DNA of 64,000 bases from Heterobasidion occidentale (Eukaryota; Basidiomycota; Agaricomycetes; Russulales; Bondarzewiaceae), in NCBI GenBank assembly GCA_039111635.1, contig JBCAQO010000006.1, positions 2,232,001 through 2,296,000 of the forward strand, read 5' to 3'. The notes beneath the pieces were generated by a model. The model searched no databases. It was not told the DNA's origin and saw nothing but the letters and a program-made list of their open reading frames with translations. How positions within the stretch are numbered: position 1 is the stretch's first letter; each line of letters begins with the position of its first letter. Below are positions 1-12,555 of the stretch, piece after piece. The position numbers and the translations under genes are program-made.

Positions 1-1612
<1,612 letters not shown>

Positions 1613-1992
1613 ATTGTTTTATTATTCGTGCGGAGCAACTGAAATCAAGTTGAATCAAAAGAATCCGACGTCGAGCAGTGGGAAGGGGAAGGTGGGAGAG
1701 GGAGGACAAGGGTGAAAAGCAGCCACTTCCAAAAAACGACCGAAAGAGAAAAGAAAAAAACCGATCGCATCTCGGTCTCGCACGTGATGCAGATTTGACC
1801 TCAGATGACTAAGCCTGTCTTCCAACTCGAGCCCAACTCAGGTGTGGAGTGTTACTGCGGATCTGCCTAATAGGCATGTTCACCGCCTCTTGCTTGCTGC
1901 TGCTTGCGTGGACGACCAGTCCAGTCATCCTGACACACCCACCGATTTGATTTCACCCCGTCCCTTATATACTAGCAAAGGAGAGCGCAGTC
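1613..1992. promoter_or_regulatory. Divergent intergenic promoter region
   Basis: This 380-bp spacer separates the start codons of the arginine methyltransferase (minus) and the BRI3-like gene (plus). No ORF in it looks coding. It must hold the promoters and 5' leaders of both genes. I see no clear TATA box. Confidence 0.5.
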
Positions 1993-2678
1993 ATGATCAA
2001 CAAAGACGCAGACGACATGGTGCGCAAGCCAGCGACTGCCAGTTCCTATACCCGCACTTACCCCACGTTCCTAGACGAACACCTACAATCACGACGCCCC
2101 CTTGACTGCGATAGAGAACCCACCAACCTACGAGCATGCGACTGGCAGCTCTAATACGGATGCTGGAGGTAAGCAGTCGCCATTTTCCGCCTCTTCCGTT
2201 GCTCACAGTGTTACATTGTTCGAATTGAACAGTGTCTGCCGCCCCGAAGCCCAATACCCCTCTATCACAGAGCGCCGCCGATGTAAAATCCCCTCTTCCT
2301 CTGGGACTCCCAGGTCCCCATCCGCCGATGGCCTACGGAGCAGTCTCGGGCGCCGGGCCTTCGATTGGCCCAACTACGGTATATCACTACATCCACCCTA
2401 TCACCGGCGACCGTGTCGTGTCTCTACTCCCACCCAACGACCCCAAGATGGTCTGTCTTCAGGAAGGAGTGCATGTGAGGGAAACACGGTATGGGATTTT
2501 AGGTGCGTCGCTCCCAATTTTTCATATGCCCTCACATTGATGATTAAATTAACGCTTTCATGCAGGCGTTCTGGCGGCGGTATTTTGGTTCCCGCTTGGG
2601 ATTGGCCTCTGCCTTTTGGACAGAAAGATCACGTGTAGACGGTGCGGGGAAGTAATCGAGGACGGTTTGTGCGGCTGA
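1993..2678 (+). CDS. BRI3-like small membrane protein with C-terminal zinc-ribbon-like motif
   Basis: Model: exons 1993-2019, 2075-2168, 2233-2502 and 2566-2678, summing to 504 nt (167 residues) with phases that close. The first half is Pro/Ser-rich and disordered and contains a PPTY motif, a possible WW-domain or NEDD4-type ligase docking site. A conserved-looking segment CLQEGVHVRETRYGILG leads into a hydrophobic stretch VLAAVFWFPLGIGLC and then LLDRKITCRRCGEVI, so a membrane-associated hairpin or single span is followed by one CxxC. This order (Pro-rich PPxY head, hydrophobic segment, terminal Cys motif) resembles animal BRI3 and LITAF-type proteins of the endolysosomal membrane. That family link is inference from pattern, not a search. 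Upstream of 2075 the frame meets a stop, which forces a short 5' exon; the nine-residue first exon is the least certain part. Confidence 0.6.
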
Positions 2679-4750
2679 ATCTTTCGGCTCGGACTGTGTG
2701 GACATTTGTGTATTTCTGCGTGTAAGCATTTTCTTGGCTCGGCTTGTTGTATAACATTCTTCCTCCACCTTTCTACCATCGCGCGCCGCTATACACAGTT
2801 CGCACGATATCATCGCTTTTGATCACCGCAGTAACTCAGTCGAGCCCCAAAACACCATTCTCAGGGATGCGATCCAAAATGCTGGCATCAACGATTGCTT
2901 CTCTCACCGTGACTCACAGCGACCATCGCATCCAGGAACAGTAATCTGTGATTTGGAGCTTACTCTCCACCGGCGGTGCCCTGCGGTGCCAAATAGGTAT
3001 GTGTTTTTGCGATCGTGCGATTCGTTGGGGAGGCTAATTATATGCCTCCCAATCTGCCTATCCCCGCTACACATACAGGCCACGGCGATGGGCGCTCGAT
3101 GACATGATCTGTCGAAAATTCGCCTGTATACCCGCCTTTACTCAAAGCGGACTAAATCCCATTTCTAACGATGCCCGAAAGTCAAAAAATTGGGTGCACA
3201 GAAGTTGCACAGAACAGAGCCTTCCCATGGAAGGGTTGGCCGGCTGAAAAAGTTCTGTTTTTTTTGGCAGGAACTTGACAGCGACAGGAGGCTATCGACT
3301 TCTCCAAAGCCTCATCCGGCAATGTGCCCACAGCCATGGGCATTTTCCGGAAGCCATGGAGACAGCCTACATGCAAGGCTCTGAAACATTGTGGAAGGAA
3401 GGCCGTAAAAAATGACCGGTGGGAGTGGCGAGTGAATTGCCGCCAGGGGACGCTCAGGGGACTTGTTGCCGTACACGAGGCTTCTGCGTGGCCCTGCGAC
3501 TGGGCGAGATCCGCACGGCGTGATTGGAACGTGGTCAGAAGATGTATTTCCGTCGCACAAAATCTGGGAAGCATTCGCTAAGGAACTTGCACGGAGCTAG
3601 GTCGGAACTTGAATGACACTTATTTATGTAAGGTGCACCAGGGCCACCAGTGGGCCACCGAGAGGCGGTGAAAATGTTATTCGATGCTCGGTAGAGATTT
3701 GAGGAAATGCAAGGATCTGCATTTTTATCGAGTATGCAAACTGTATGCGACGACCCGGGTGCGTTTGGCGCATCGTGTATCAACGAAAATGCATGTTACA
3801 GGATGACGTGTATCCTGAAGCTCGAACGTTCAATCGCTCCACGCAAGTCGAGACAAAAACGTGTTGCGGTACTAGAACCAGATGGAAGCCAAGGGAAATT
3901 GATTCTGAAGAATAAAAAGAGACCTTTTTTTTGGATGTGGGGCCAAGCAAGTTTTTTTTTTCCACAAATGACAACCGTTTGCGGTTGATTGCTGAGGCCT
4001 TGAGGTGCCAAGGGGTGACAATATATAAGATAAATACTGGCGCATCGCTTTGTCGAGTATCAAGTCCACAGCATCGGGCCACAGATAAGAGAGGACGTGA
4101 TACCATGCCCGAGGGAGCAAAAACGTGTATTACAAACAGAAAACCATATGAGATCGCTAGAGATCTAGTTGCCAATAGAAGTTACGTTTGCATTCCGAGT
4201 TTTGTAACGGTGTTGAGGAAGCGGGTCGATGTACAGGGCTCTGAGCACTGAGTACCGAGCACTGAGAAGCGAAAGGAAGCCGGGACAGAGGGCGAAGGAA
4301 CAGAAAACGTGCGCGAGGAGCGATAGTTAACTCCGGAGCGGAAAGCCTGTCGGGATGCCGGAATCGGGAGATTAACATTTGGCGATATGACACGCAGCTG
4401 TCAGCGCACGTGGGAGAGATGGAAGGTTAGATTTAAGCACTTCCTTGCCGAACGCGCATGACGGAGACCTCCGAGATTCAGGGAAGCTGAGGCCACAGAA
4501 AAATACGGGCGGACAAGTCGAGGATCACTGTGATGTTTTGGGGAGCTTTCCCTCAAGAGGAACAAAGTCCACAGCCCACGTGGGGAAAAGAAGAGATTGT
4601 GACGCCACCTGTGTGACGTGACGATCATTGTGAAGGAGCCCTGGCTAGGGACAACCGTGATACTCTCCGAACTCTCCAGCCCTCCCTCCACTATTCCTCT
4701 CTCGCACACAACATCTCGCCTCCGACCTCCCACGTCATCTGCTCTGTCCT
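2679..4750. other. Intergenic, no gene recognised
   Basis: About 2.1 kb without a convincing coding frame. ORFs on both strands are short, overlap antisense and show no family motif. The stretch around 3900-4060 is A/T-rich with homopolymer runs. A pyrimidine-rich block at about 4665-4750 immediately precedes the next ATG and looks like a fungal core promoter or 5' leader. Confidence 0.5.
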
Positions 4751-7700
4751 ATGAGCTACTCCGACTGCAACCATCTCTTTCTCGATCCCTTCGCTCCAAA
4801 CAATTCGAAGAGATCATTACATCCCCAAGGCCAGCCTAACACCGACCAGCCTAACACCCCAGAATTCTCCCCAACCGTCCGTGCTCCTCTTGCGACAATC
4901 GACCAGAAATTTCTGCCCCATATTGTAGATCACATGGCGTCATCATCTCACCCCCAATCTTCCACAAGCCCTGCCCAGGATCTTACCTCTAACGCAGCCA
5001 ATTTAATCGGCAAGCCCATCATGATTAGACGCCCCTCTTCTACCGTAGAGGACCCCGCCTACTCGAGCAGCGGCTCTCAGCGCTCTGTTCAGCGCAAGCG
5101 TTCACAGTAAGTCCAGCGCTCAAATTGTTTCAGACAGCCCTTTTATCTTGGAAACTACCGTATCCTTTTCCGGCTCTTCTATTTCTTCCGCCTTCTTACA
5201 CGTCCGTCTTGTGTGATCAAATCTTCTAGCGGTATCAGACGGTATCATGATCAGATGCTCCTGCCGTCTGATGCCAGTGCCATGACATTTTCCGGTCCAT
5301 GGTTGCGGTATTTTATCTTCCTGGACCTGTGTCATTCATTTCGATAATTTCTTTTCGTCACGTACTGCCAGTCCCATCCTTCTGAGGCAGCAAGCATCTC
5401 CCTGCAGGTGTTTGTCTCTCCCCCTGCTTTGCGAGGCGTTTACAACCAATGCACCCTTCGTGCGGGCTAGTGGACGACATTTCGTCAGGGTACACCTAAC
5501 TTCCCTTCGTAATCGCAGAAAATGCCGTTGGCCTATTACTTACATGGATAGTGGAATCACCTCCTTTGCCGGGACCGAGATACTCGGCAAGCTGTTCCTA
5601 GAATTGTCTCAAAGCATGGGCAAATAAACCCGACTAGATGGCCAAAACGCCTCGTTCATCTCTTATTTCTCTGTTATTATTCCGCTTCGCTTTTTCTTTT
5701 TTGCATAAAATCCCCTTCTGAACTCTCTTTTCGCATGACTCAATACTCATGACACGCTTGCTTCCCTGTATACCTTCAGATCACACATGGCGAGCCCAAC
5801 ACGTCCACTGCCCTATCCCCCAAGCAAGCCTGCACGCCGCCCCTTACACACGCACACTCATTCTGTATCCCCTTCCGTGTCCTCCCGGCGCACCTCTCTG
5901 CCAGCCCTCCACCTTCACCCACCCACGACTCGTGCTACCACCCTCGCTTCAGCAACCTCCACAAGAGCCATGGCTGACGACGCAGAAAACATGAACATCA
6001 ATGATTATTATACTTACTCCGCCCTTTCGACGTACACGTTCGGCGCAGCAAGCACGCCGCCTCGGGCATCACATGGCACAGATACGCTGAGCCCCCTCAC
6101 CGTCGCGCCTGGGGTTGAGGGTAGCGGTATAGGTAGCCGAGATCGCACACCCCGACATTCGATTGTTCACACAAGTGACAACGACGAAGATGACGAAGAG
6201 GCCGTGCGCCAAAACAGAGCAAAGATGCGCGCCATCGACGATGGCCAGCGGAGGCCTTCTCTACCCACCAACGTTTATTCCACTTCAAGACCTCTGAACG
6301 ACTCCGTTATCGATCTATCGGAACCTGTGCGCGAGCGGCCGACAGGCACCGCAGCCGGAAAAGATGCTGAGCATAAATCTCGTCATGGCGTAACCGATTC
6401 CGATGCCGGCCATGAATCAGGAGCGTTGGATACGGACGTTGAGCTCGAACAACTTGCACCTGATACCGCTTCTCAACACACCTTTGGCCGCCGTGACCGA
6501 CGCCCTCAGGCGTCTCGAGCATCTGCGTCGCGGGTGCCGTGGGATCTCAGCTCAGACTCTGAGTCGGACACAGAACGTCAGTATGAGTCGTACGTGGTCG
6601 ATCCCGCAAAACGCAGCAAGTATGGTGCGTCACCGGTCACGTTCGCTCACACGCTTATGAGCGACGAAGACGAAACGCTGTCTGCCACCTCTGAACAAAA
6701 TACCTCGCTCTCCATCATTGCTGGCGGCCGACGTCCCAGCCTTCCTGTCGCGATACCTGGGCGCACGCCACCTGCCAGCGCGTTAGGCTTCGACCTCGGT
6801 GACGACGGCATGCGCGAACGCGAGGGGAGCATCGCAACACTTCGACGTCCGAGCCGCAGTCTTGACGACGATCTCCGGGCGTTCAACGCGGGCGCGACGG
6901 TCGCCGGTGCTCTTGCGACCAGCGAGCCTGTGTCGCAGTTGGACTGGCGTGCGTTTGAGCAGGAAGTCGAGATGAACCGCCAGCAGCCGCCACAAGAAGC
7001 TGGGAACGTGTACGAAGGATTGAATCTAGACTACATCTTGTCCGCGGGCATCCCGGGCTCACGGCGATCCTCCAACTCATTTATGATGCCACTCCCACTT
7101 CCGGTGCCGCCAGGGAAAGGCAAAGGGAAGGAGAAGCGCAAGGACAAGGGAAAAGACAAGGAGAAACGTAAACTGAAGGACGACGCTGCTGGTGAGCCCA
7201 GTTCTGGTCCTCGCTTAACATGTCCAAATCAGGTTTAATTGAACTTTTCTTCTTAGCACTGGCCCTTGGAGAGTGGGCGAGCGCCGCTGGCCCGGCTTCT
7301 GCATCTGCTTTCGCGGAGATTGCACCATGGGCAATGTCAGGAGAAGGACGCAGGCCAAGTACGGTGACGCTGGGCGATGATACGTTCACGGGCCATGTCA
7401 AAAAATTCGATGCAGGGTACGATCAGAGGAGGGCCGAGTGGACTTTCAAGCGAGAGCTTTCGACAGGTCCATCGCTGGATGCAGCGCTGAAGAAACGAGA
7501 CGACAATAGCGGCTCTGGCAGCCCAAACGTTCAAGAGGTCTGGAGGTGCGCGCAAATTGGTAGGATTCGGCTGGATCGATTATCGGTGGGGACATGTAAG
7601 TCATATCATCTTGTGCCTTGAGGCTTGTACATATCTTCGCCTTCGCGTTTGTTTCAGCTGACCCAACCAAGCCACCTCAACAACGCCTAAACGTACAATT

Positions 7701-9366
7701 CACCACTGACAGCTCTTCCCGAAACACGCTCGGCGGCCCCAGTAGCATAGTCCACAAGCATTCAAAAGCAGCAGCATTCTCAATTTTCCGAAGTTACGGC
7801 ATCCTGGGACATCGCAGCGCAGAAGGACTCTACTCACAGACTGCCGGCCCTCATGGAAGCCTTCCCACCTCGAGCAGTGTTCTTTTGGCGTTGAAGCGCG
7901 TTCAAGAGCAATATACCAGCACCAAGTCGACGAAGCTTCTCAGTACCCACGGCCTGCTTGAAGAAAAGAAGGGCGATGAAAATAAGACGAAGGAACGAGC
8001 TTCGGATTCCAGGAGGCATGCGCAGACACTTCCCATTACACTATCGGGCCCCATTGTGCCTCGCATCGGACAGCAAATTATCCCTCGAGGCGCGGCTGCA
8101 TCTAAGCTTACTCGACCTTCCACCTCATCGTCTGTAGCGGACAGTCAGGCCGCATCTACTTCTGGGCATTCGTCCTTCGATGTCACGCGCACAACCGAAT
8201 CCTCCACCTCCCATACGAGCACTGAGGCCATTCCTCGCCCGACATCCGAAGCACAGCTATCTCTTACCCAGACACCGTCGTCCACCACGCATGCGGACTC
8301 GAGCGACAGTGATTCTGATGACTTGAACGCTCAGGTCGCAACACGAACTTCTCATGCCGAAGCGTTCGCCACGCTTGATCGTGAATCTTTGGAACAGTAC
8401 CGCACACGACACCTGCACTTGGCCGAGACACCACCATCTGTGACCGGCTGGCTGAAACGCCTGCGTGGCCCGTTGTCTGCCACCCGCTCGGCACAACCGA
8501 ACTTCAATCCTCCATGGATGACGCTGGCACCGCGCACTACTCAGGAGCAGCAAGAGCTGGTGATCCAGAACCTGAACGAATCGTTCAAGGATGTTGGATT
8601 GCTTCCTTCCTACAGGAAGAAGGGCGGCACAGGGTCTGGCAGAAAAGGGCGCAGCAAGACCGGCGACGTATTGGCTCAGGTCCCCGAAGAGTCTTTATAC
8701 ATGCTTCTGCCTCTCTGGCCCCGCGAAACAGACCCAGTCAGCACAAACGTGGAGCCAGTTGGGGATCGCTACTACCTACCACCAATAGAAGAACGGCTGT
8801 ATCTGCTGGTCTATTATATTCCCTTCGCGGATCGTAGTGGAGATACCGGTGGAGGAGGGTCTTCTGGCAAGAAACGCTCGCGCTCTGTGACTCGCCGCGG
8901 CGAGCCTGGTCATTCTCCACATGTTAGCAACAGGACGGTTGTCCTCACCGCCTTCCGTGCCATCGCTCGGCTCGTCACGTACGCAGACCTTCGGGGATCG
9001 GGCGTACGTTTGCCCAGTCGTGGAATGGCGGTCTCCGGTCCGTTGGCAGCAGCCGTGCGCGGGATCCCGTCTGCGAGCCTGCGGGACGTCCACCACGGCG
9101 AATACGTTATTGCGGTCTGCCAGAAGCGAGATCACGGCGTGGAGATCGTGCCAGAAGGTTTGGAAAAGTTGGGCTTATGTGAGCCGAGGACGCAGGCAAC
9201 GGTGTTTGCTGGCGCGGAAGGGGTAGCGCACCCGGCGATGCAGGTGCGGGATCCGGACATGGATGCGATGAATGCAGACCCGCAGCCGTTGACGGCAATT
9301 GGAAGGGCGGCGGTCGAGATGGCGTGGTTGGGGTGCATGGCTGTCACGAGCTTTCAAGGATATTAG
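4751..9366 (+). CDS. Large Ser-rich orphan protein (about 1,271 residues)
   Basis: Model: exons 4751-5106, 5780-7191, 7257-7595 and 7658-9366, summing to 3,816 nt with phases that close. I do not recognise the family. The N-terminal 500 residues are low-complexity (Ser, Thr, Pro, Asp) with acidic patches and a Lys-rich stretch KGKGKEKRKDKGKDKEKRK near 7110-7170, all typical of disordered regulatory proteins. The C-terminal third looks folded: repeated LxYxLxPLWPRETD, YLLVYYIPF and VVLTAFRAIARLV segments from about 8680 to 9340. No signal peptide or membrane span is evident. The first intron is unusually long (673 nt, 5107-5779). A shorter product starting at 5969 (MADDAENMNINDYY), or at 5787, is possible if the first exon belongs to something else. 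Function unknown. Confidence 0.7.
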
Positions 9367-9883
9367 GCTCTGAAGCGCCCGGTGCCACGTCGAGAGAGAA
9401 ATGGACAGGTATGGACGTAGATGACGGCACGAAAATTCACTGATTCAATGAGATATCACGACCACTATCACCTTCCTTCTGTTTTCATCAGGCTTTGTAT
9501 ACCCGATTCTGTACACATTATGGAAAGCGGGGAGGAATCCCGGCTGGATATGTCTTCGACTACTTACACACCGAGTATTTTCAGCTACGTTAAACACTGG
9601 TATCGGTAAATGTACAGTGTAGGGAGCGTGGTAGGATAGAACGTCCTTTGTATTTTTTTTGCTTGCGAATATTCCCGTACGATCCATTTGGCTGTGCAGC
9701 AGGAGGCAGTGTTTTGGAGTGTTTGGCTCTGCCCTGGGTGATACGTGGCGGGCTACGTGGCAAGCTTTCCTCACGACTACCACGTACGTCCTGCGCCAGT
9801 CGCAGTCATTCCCTCTCCCCTACAAGTTTCGCCTCTCCTTTGTCAGTTCTCCTCCACGTATCTCCCACGTAAATCCCCCCACC
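9367..9883. promoter_or_regulatory. Spacer and 5' leader of the HAC1-like gene
   Basis: 517 bp between the orphan gene stop and the bZIP start codon. The last 130 bp is rich in C and T, as in fungal core promoters and leaders. A frame beginning at 9659 is open through the start codon, but it has no coding character before the CACC-ATG at 9884. Confidence 0.45.
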
Positions 9884-11088
9884 ATGACACGCAAGAACAT
9901 TTCTTTCATCGATCCCACCACTATCTCACTCCCGTCTCCTCCCTCGGAGACACCAGAGTCCTCAACGTCGGCCTTACCCTCGATCGATTCACCCTCACCT
10001 TCCTCCTCATCGTCTGCGAAGTCTCGTCCTCATCCGACATCAGATGGACCCCCTCGCAAACGCTCCCGCACTGAACTCACCTCGGAGGAGCGCAAGGAAG
10101 CCCGCGCACACCGTAACCGGATAGCAGCGCAGAACAGCCGTGACCGACGCAAGGCACATTTCACCGCTCTCGAAGACCGCATCGTCGAGCTCGAGACCGA
10201 GAACCGCACGCTCCGCTCCAGCATGGGAATCGCCGCACTCCGTGAGAGCGAGGACCAGAAAGCCGCTGAGCGTGCCCGTGAGCGCGAGAACCAGGAACTT
10301 CGCGAGCGTATCCGGGTGCTGGAGTCGGGGTGGGACGCCATTGTAAAGGCCCTGCAAACGCACGGACTTCCCCCGGGCATACCCTCGGCTGTCGGCCTCC
10401 CTCAGCTCCAAACCCCATCCCATTCCAATGAGCTCCGCTCACCCTCTATGGCCCCTTCCTCAGCATCCTCATCGTCATCAACCACGACCACATTCCCCGT
10501 TCTCATCCCACCATCACCTGTCTTTCCCCTTTCGCCCTCGCCTTCCCAATCTTCCGTCACGAGCATGTTCGAAGAGTACGAGCCCACTCGCCACCTAGCA
10601 CGGGTGGCGACCACCGAGGTTAATCCCTCGGTGTCCCAGCAGCGGGTGGACTCGCCACTCATACAACTGACTCATTCGACGCCTCTGGCCTTGACTTCAG
10701 TCTTGGCCCCTTCGGCGAGTTGGCGGCCCCGTCGTCTCCCGTCGACGAAGCCGCGATGGACGATCTCTTCCGCGAGATTCTCGCGCCTTCCCCGACGCTG
10801 TCTTCCTCAGCGCTTCCGAGTGCTGAGCCCGCAGTCGCGCCCGCGGCGACGGTAGGCGTGCCGATGTGGACAGGGGAGACTGTAGAGGACCGTGAGCGCG
10901 AGAGGAATGCCGAGGCGGAGGCGGAGAGGGAAATGCAGAGGCTGCTCGATATGCTGCCTACCGTGAATGGTGACGGGGTGTCGATGAACGTGGATGGCCT
11001 AGGCATCCCGTCGACGCTAGACCTGGATATTGGCGCGTGGGATTTCGGAGTCAATGCGCCGGTGTCTGTGAGTTCACAAGTTTTCTGA
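9884..11088 (+). CDS. HAC1: HAC1/XBP1-class bZIP transcription factor, unfolded-protein-response type, with predicted non-spliceosomal intron
   Basis: The basic region SEERKEARAHRNRIAAQNSRDRRKAH (9884-frame, about 10080-10165) carries the NxxAAxxSR core of bZIP proteins, and the leucine-zipper heptads run to about 10330. The basic region and layout match fungal Hac1 and basidiomycete Cib1/Hxl1, which switch on ER-stress genes after Ire1 cleaves their mRNA. The bZIP frame runs to a stop at 10855. A second frame, shifted by one and clearly coding (SFDASGLDFSLGPFGEL, then DDLFREIL), overlaps it and ends at 11088. Removing 10617-10639 joins the two into 393 residues. Without it the protein ends in an Arg/Pro-rich tail that looks like a non-functional frame. 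Start chosen at 9884 for its CACC context. The bZIP identity is certain; the HAC1 orthology is strong inference. Confidence 0.85.
10602..10660 (+). promoter_or_regulatory. Predicted Ire1 splice element (23-nt non-conventional intron 10617-10639 in a hairpin)
   Basis: 10602-10615 pairs with 10660-10645: fourteen base pairs, one a G-U wobble, with a two-base bulge at 10650-10651. Above this stem is an internal loop containing both candidate cuts. The 5' cut falls after G10616 in CCGAGGT and the 3' cut after G10639 in CAGCAGC. Both match CNGNNGN, the loop consensus known for Ire1 substrates, and the second has the core seen in XBP1 sites. A small inner stem GAGG/CCTC (10616-10619 with 10626-10629) lies inside the intron. 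A competing eight-pair hairpin (10612-10619 with 10626-10633) is also possible. Twenty-three is 2 modulo 3, exactly what is needed to move from the bZIP frame to the downstream frame. Confidence 0.7.
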
Positions 11089-12016
11089 AGGACACGGTAT
11101 GGTATGGCAGGGACACTAGAGCGGTTTCGCGTTTGTTTTTACTCTCACCCCATCAAGGTCTCTCTTCTCTTGTTATTTATCGTCTCATCTCCGGCCTCAG
11201 TTCAGCTCATATGGTTTCCCTCTCACTTATTTCTCTTTTTCTCTGACATTGGCTCGATCACTCTGCCTTTTGTTTGTCTCCTTTCTGTCAGATCTGCCTT
11301 CCGTCGATTCTTCGTACGGTACATTCTTAGCTACGGGTCCTTTTGCCTTGGGTGGGCCTCTGCTTGCTCCCTTGCGTTGCTCATTCGTTTCTCCCCTTCG
11401 GGGTTGACGAAATGTGTGGGCGCGTTGGGTGAGCGCGGGGTTTGTCTGGGACAAGGGTTCTTGTGTTTTGATGTCTTGTCGTAGAGAGATGCGTATGGTG
11501 GACTAGCAGTAGGCGCTGAATAAACTGGTTTTAGTTCGTGTCAACTTTGTGTCCATTTTGAGGAAAGACGTGTGCGCATCGAAGGCTGAAGTGGAATCGC
11601 CATGCACGAAACTCAATTCTGATGTTGTTCGGCATCGAGCTCCGAAGCTGGGAAGGTTTCATGACCCCTTCGTGGTGTGTTGCTCGTCCGGCTTTGATTG
11701 ATGATAATGCCGATAAACTCACTCAATAGTGGTCCATTACTACCGCGTATTGTCTTTTCACCGCGATCGAGCTGGGAGGCTCCAGTGCACACAAAACATT
11801 ATACGGGTCACGTTGCCCCGCATCAGGAAGCGAGCAGCACGACAAAACAACGGTACAACATCATTCTTGTACACGTTTTTACTGGCGTATGTATAACATA
11901 AAAGTTCGCAAGATGAACAGGTGGCTGGCAACGAGGGGGTTGAGGTGACAGCGCTCAGATACAGGTGCCGTCGCGTCAAACGAGATGAGACGAGGATGGG
12001 ACTAGCGCGACGCAGT
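11089..12016. other. 3' region of the bZIP gene and spacer
   Basis: From 11089 to about 11480 the strand is T/C-rich with stops in every frame, consistent with a long 3' untranslated region. A GTGAGT at 11069 inside the last coding codons could be a donor for an alternative 3' exon, but no downstream frame is convincing. No other feature is seen up to the CHZ1-like stop. Confidence 0.4.
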
Positions 12017-12555
12017 CTAGTCGGCGTGCATGTCGTCGTCGTGCACGACGAAGGAGTCCTCGTTCTCGTCGTCCTCCGCCTCGGGCTTGAGGCCGGCCTT
12101 GCGGAGGGCCTCTTCGGAAGAGTAGTCGACCTTGATGCCGCGCGTGCGACGCGTGCCGGGTGCGAGGATCGCGGAGGGGTCGATCTCGTGCAAGTCGTCA
12201 TCCTGCAGGTTCAGACGGGGCCGCAGTGGGAGTAGGGGCAGAGTGGAGGAGGGGGGCGCGTGAGTGCGTCGAAGGTGATGGCAAGAGGGGGACGTGTACC
12301 TCTTCCATGTCCTCCTCCTCTTCGTACTCCTCCTCCTCCTCTTCTTCGTCTTCGTCTTCTTCCATGGACTCATCAGCGGGGGCGACTTTTCCCTTTCCTT
12401 TGTTCGCACTGCCGTTCGCGGGCGACGCGTCCGTCGCGGGTGCAGCAGCAGATCTATACGCGTTTCAGAAGCCGTTACTGACGTGATCACAACCGCCAGT
12501 CCGTAGAAAGGTATACTGACGCGGTCTGAGAAGGCGTTGTAGCGTTGTTCGACAT
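12017..12555 (-). CDS. CHZ1: CHZ1-like histone H2A.Z/H2B chaperone
   Basis: Three exons (12555-12521, 12453-12300, 12202-12017) give 375 nt, 124 residues. A short Ala/Ser-rich leader with a basic KGKGK patch is followed by a highly acidic stretch of Glu and Asp around residues 45-65. Then comes the motif DLHEIDPSAIL, a short spacer and RRTRGIKVDY. That block is the Chz1 core, which in yeast binds the H2A.Z-H2B dimer and hands it to SWR1 in the nucleus. The C-terminus is again acidic (EDDENEDSFVVHDDD). Size and layout fit the family (about 110-150 residues). The first donor (12520, GTCAGT) was chosen over GTATAC four bases downstream because only it keeps the frame. Confidence in the family is high; the first exon junction is less sure. 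Confidence 0.82.

Noticed and set aside
10619..10639. 21-nt GT-AG intron inside the predicted Ire1 element
   Set aside because: Too short for the spliceosome and, being a multiple of three, would not change frame.
10576..10700. Conventional GT-AG intron joining the two frames of the HAC1-like gene
   Set aside because: A 125-nt GT-AG intron is frame-compatible, but it would delete the coding-looking DSFDASGLDFS segment and its terminal pyrimidine tract and branch region are weak. The 23-nt Ire1-type model is better supported by motif, structure and gene family. Kept as the refuting alternative.
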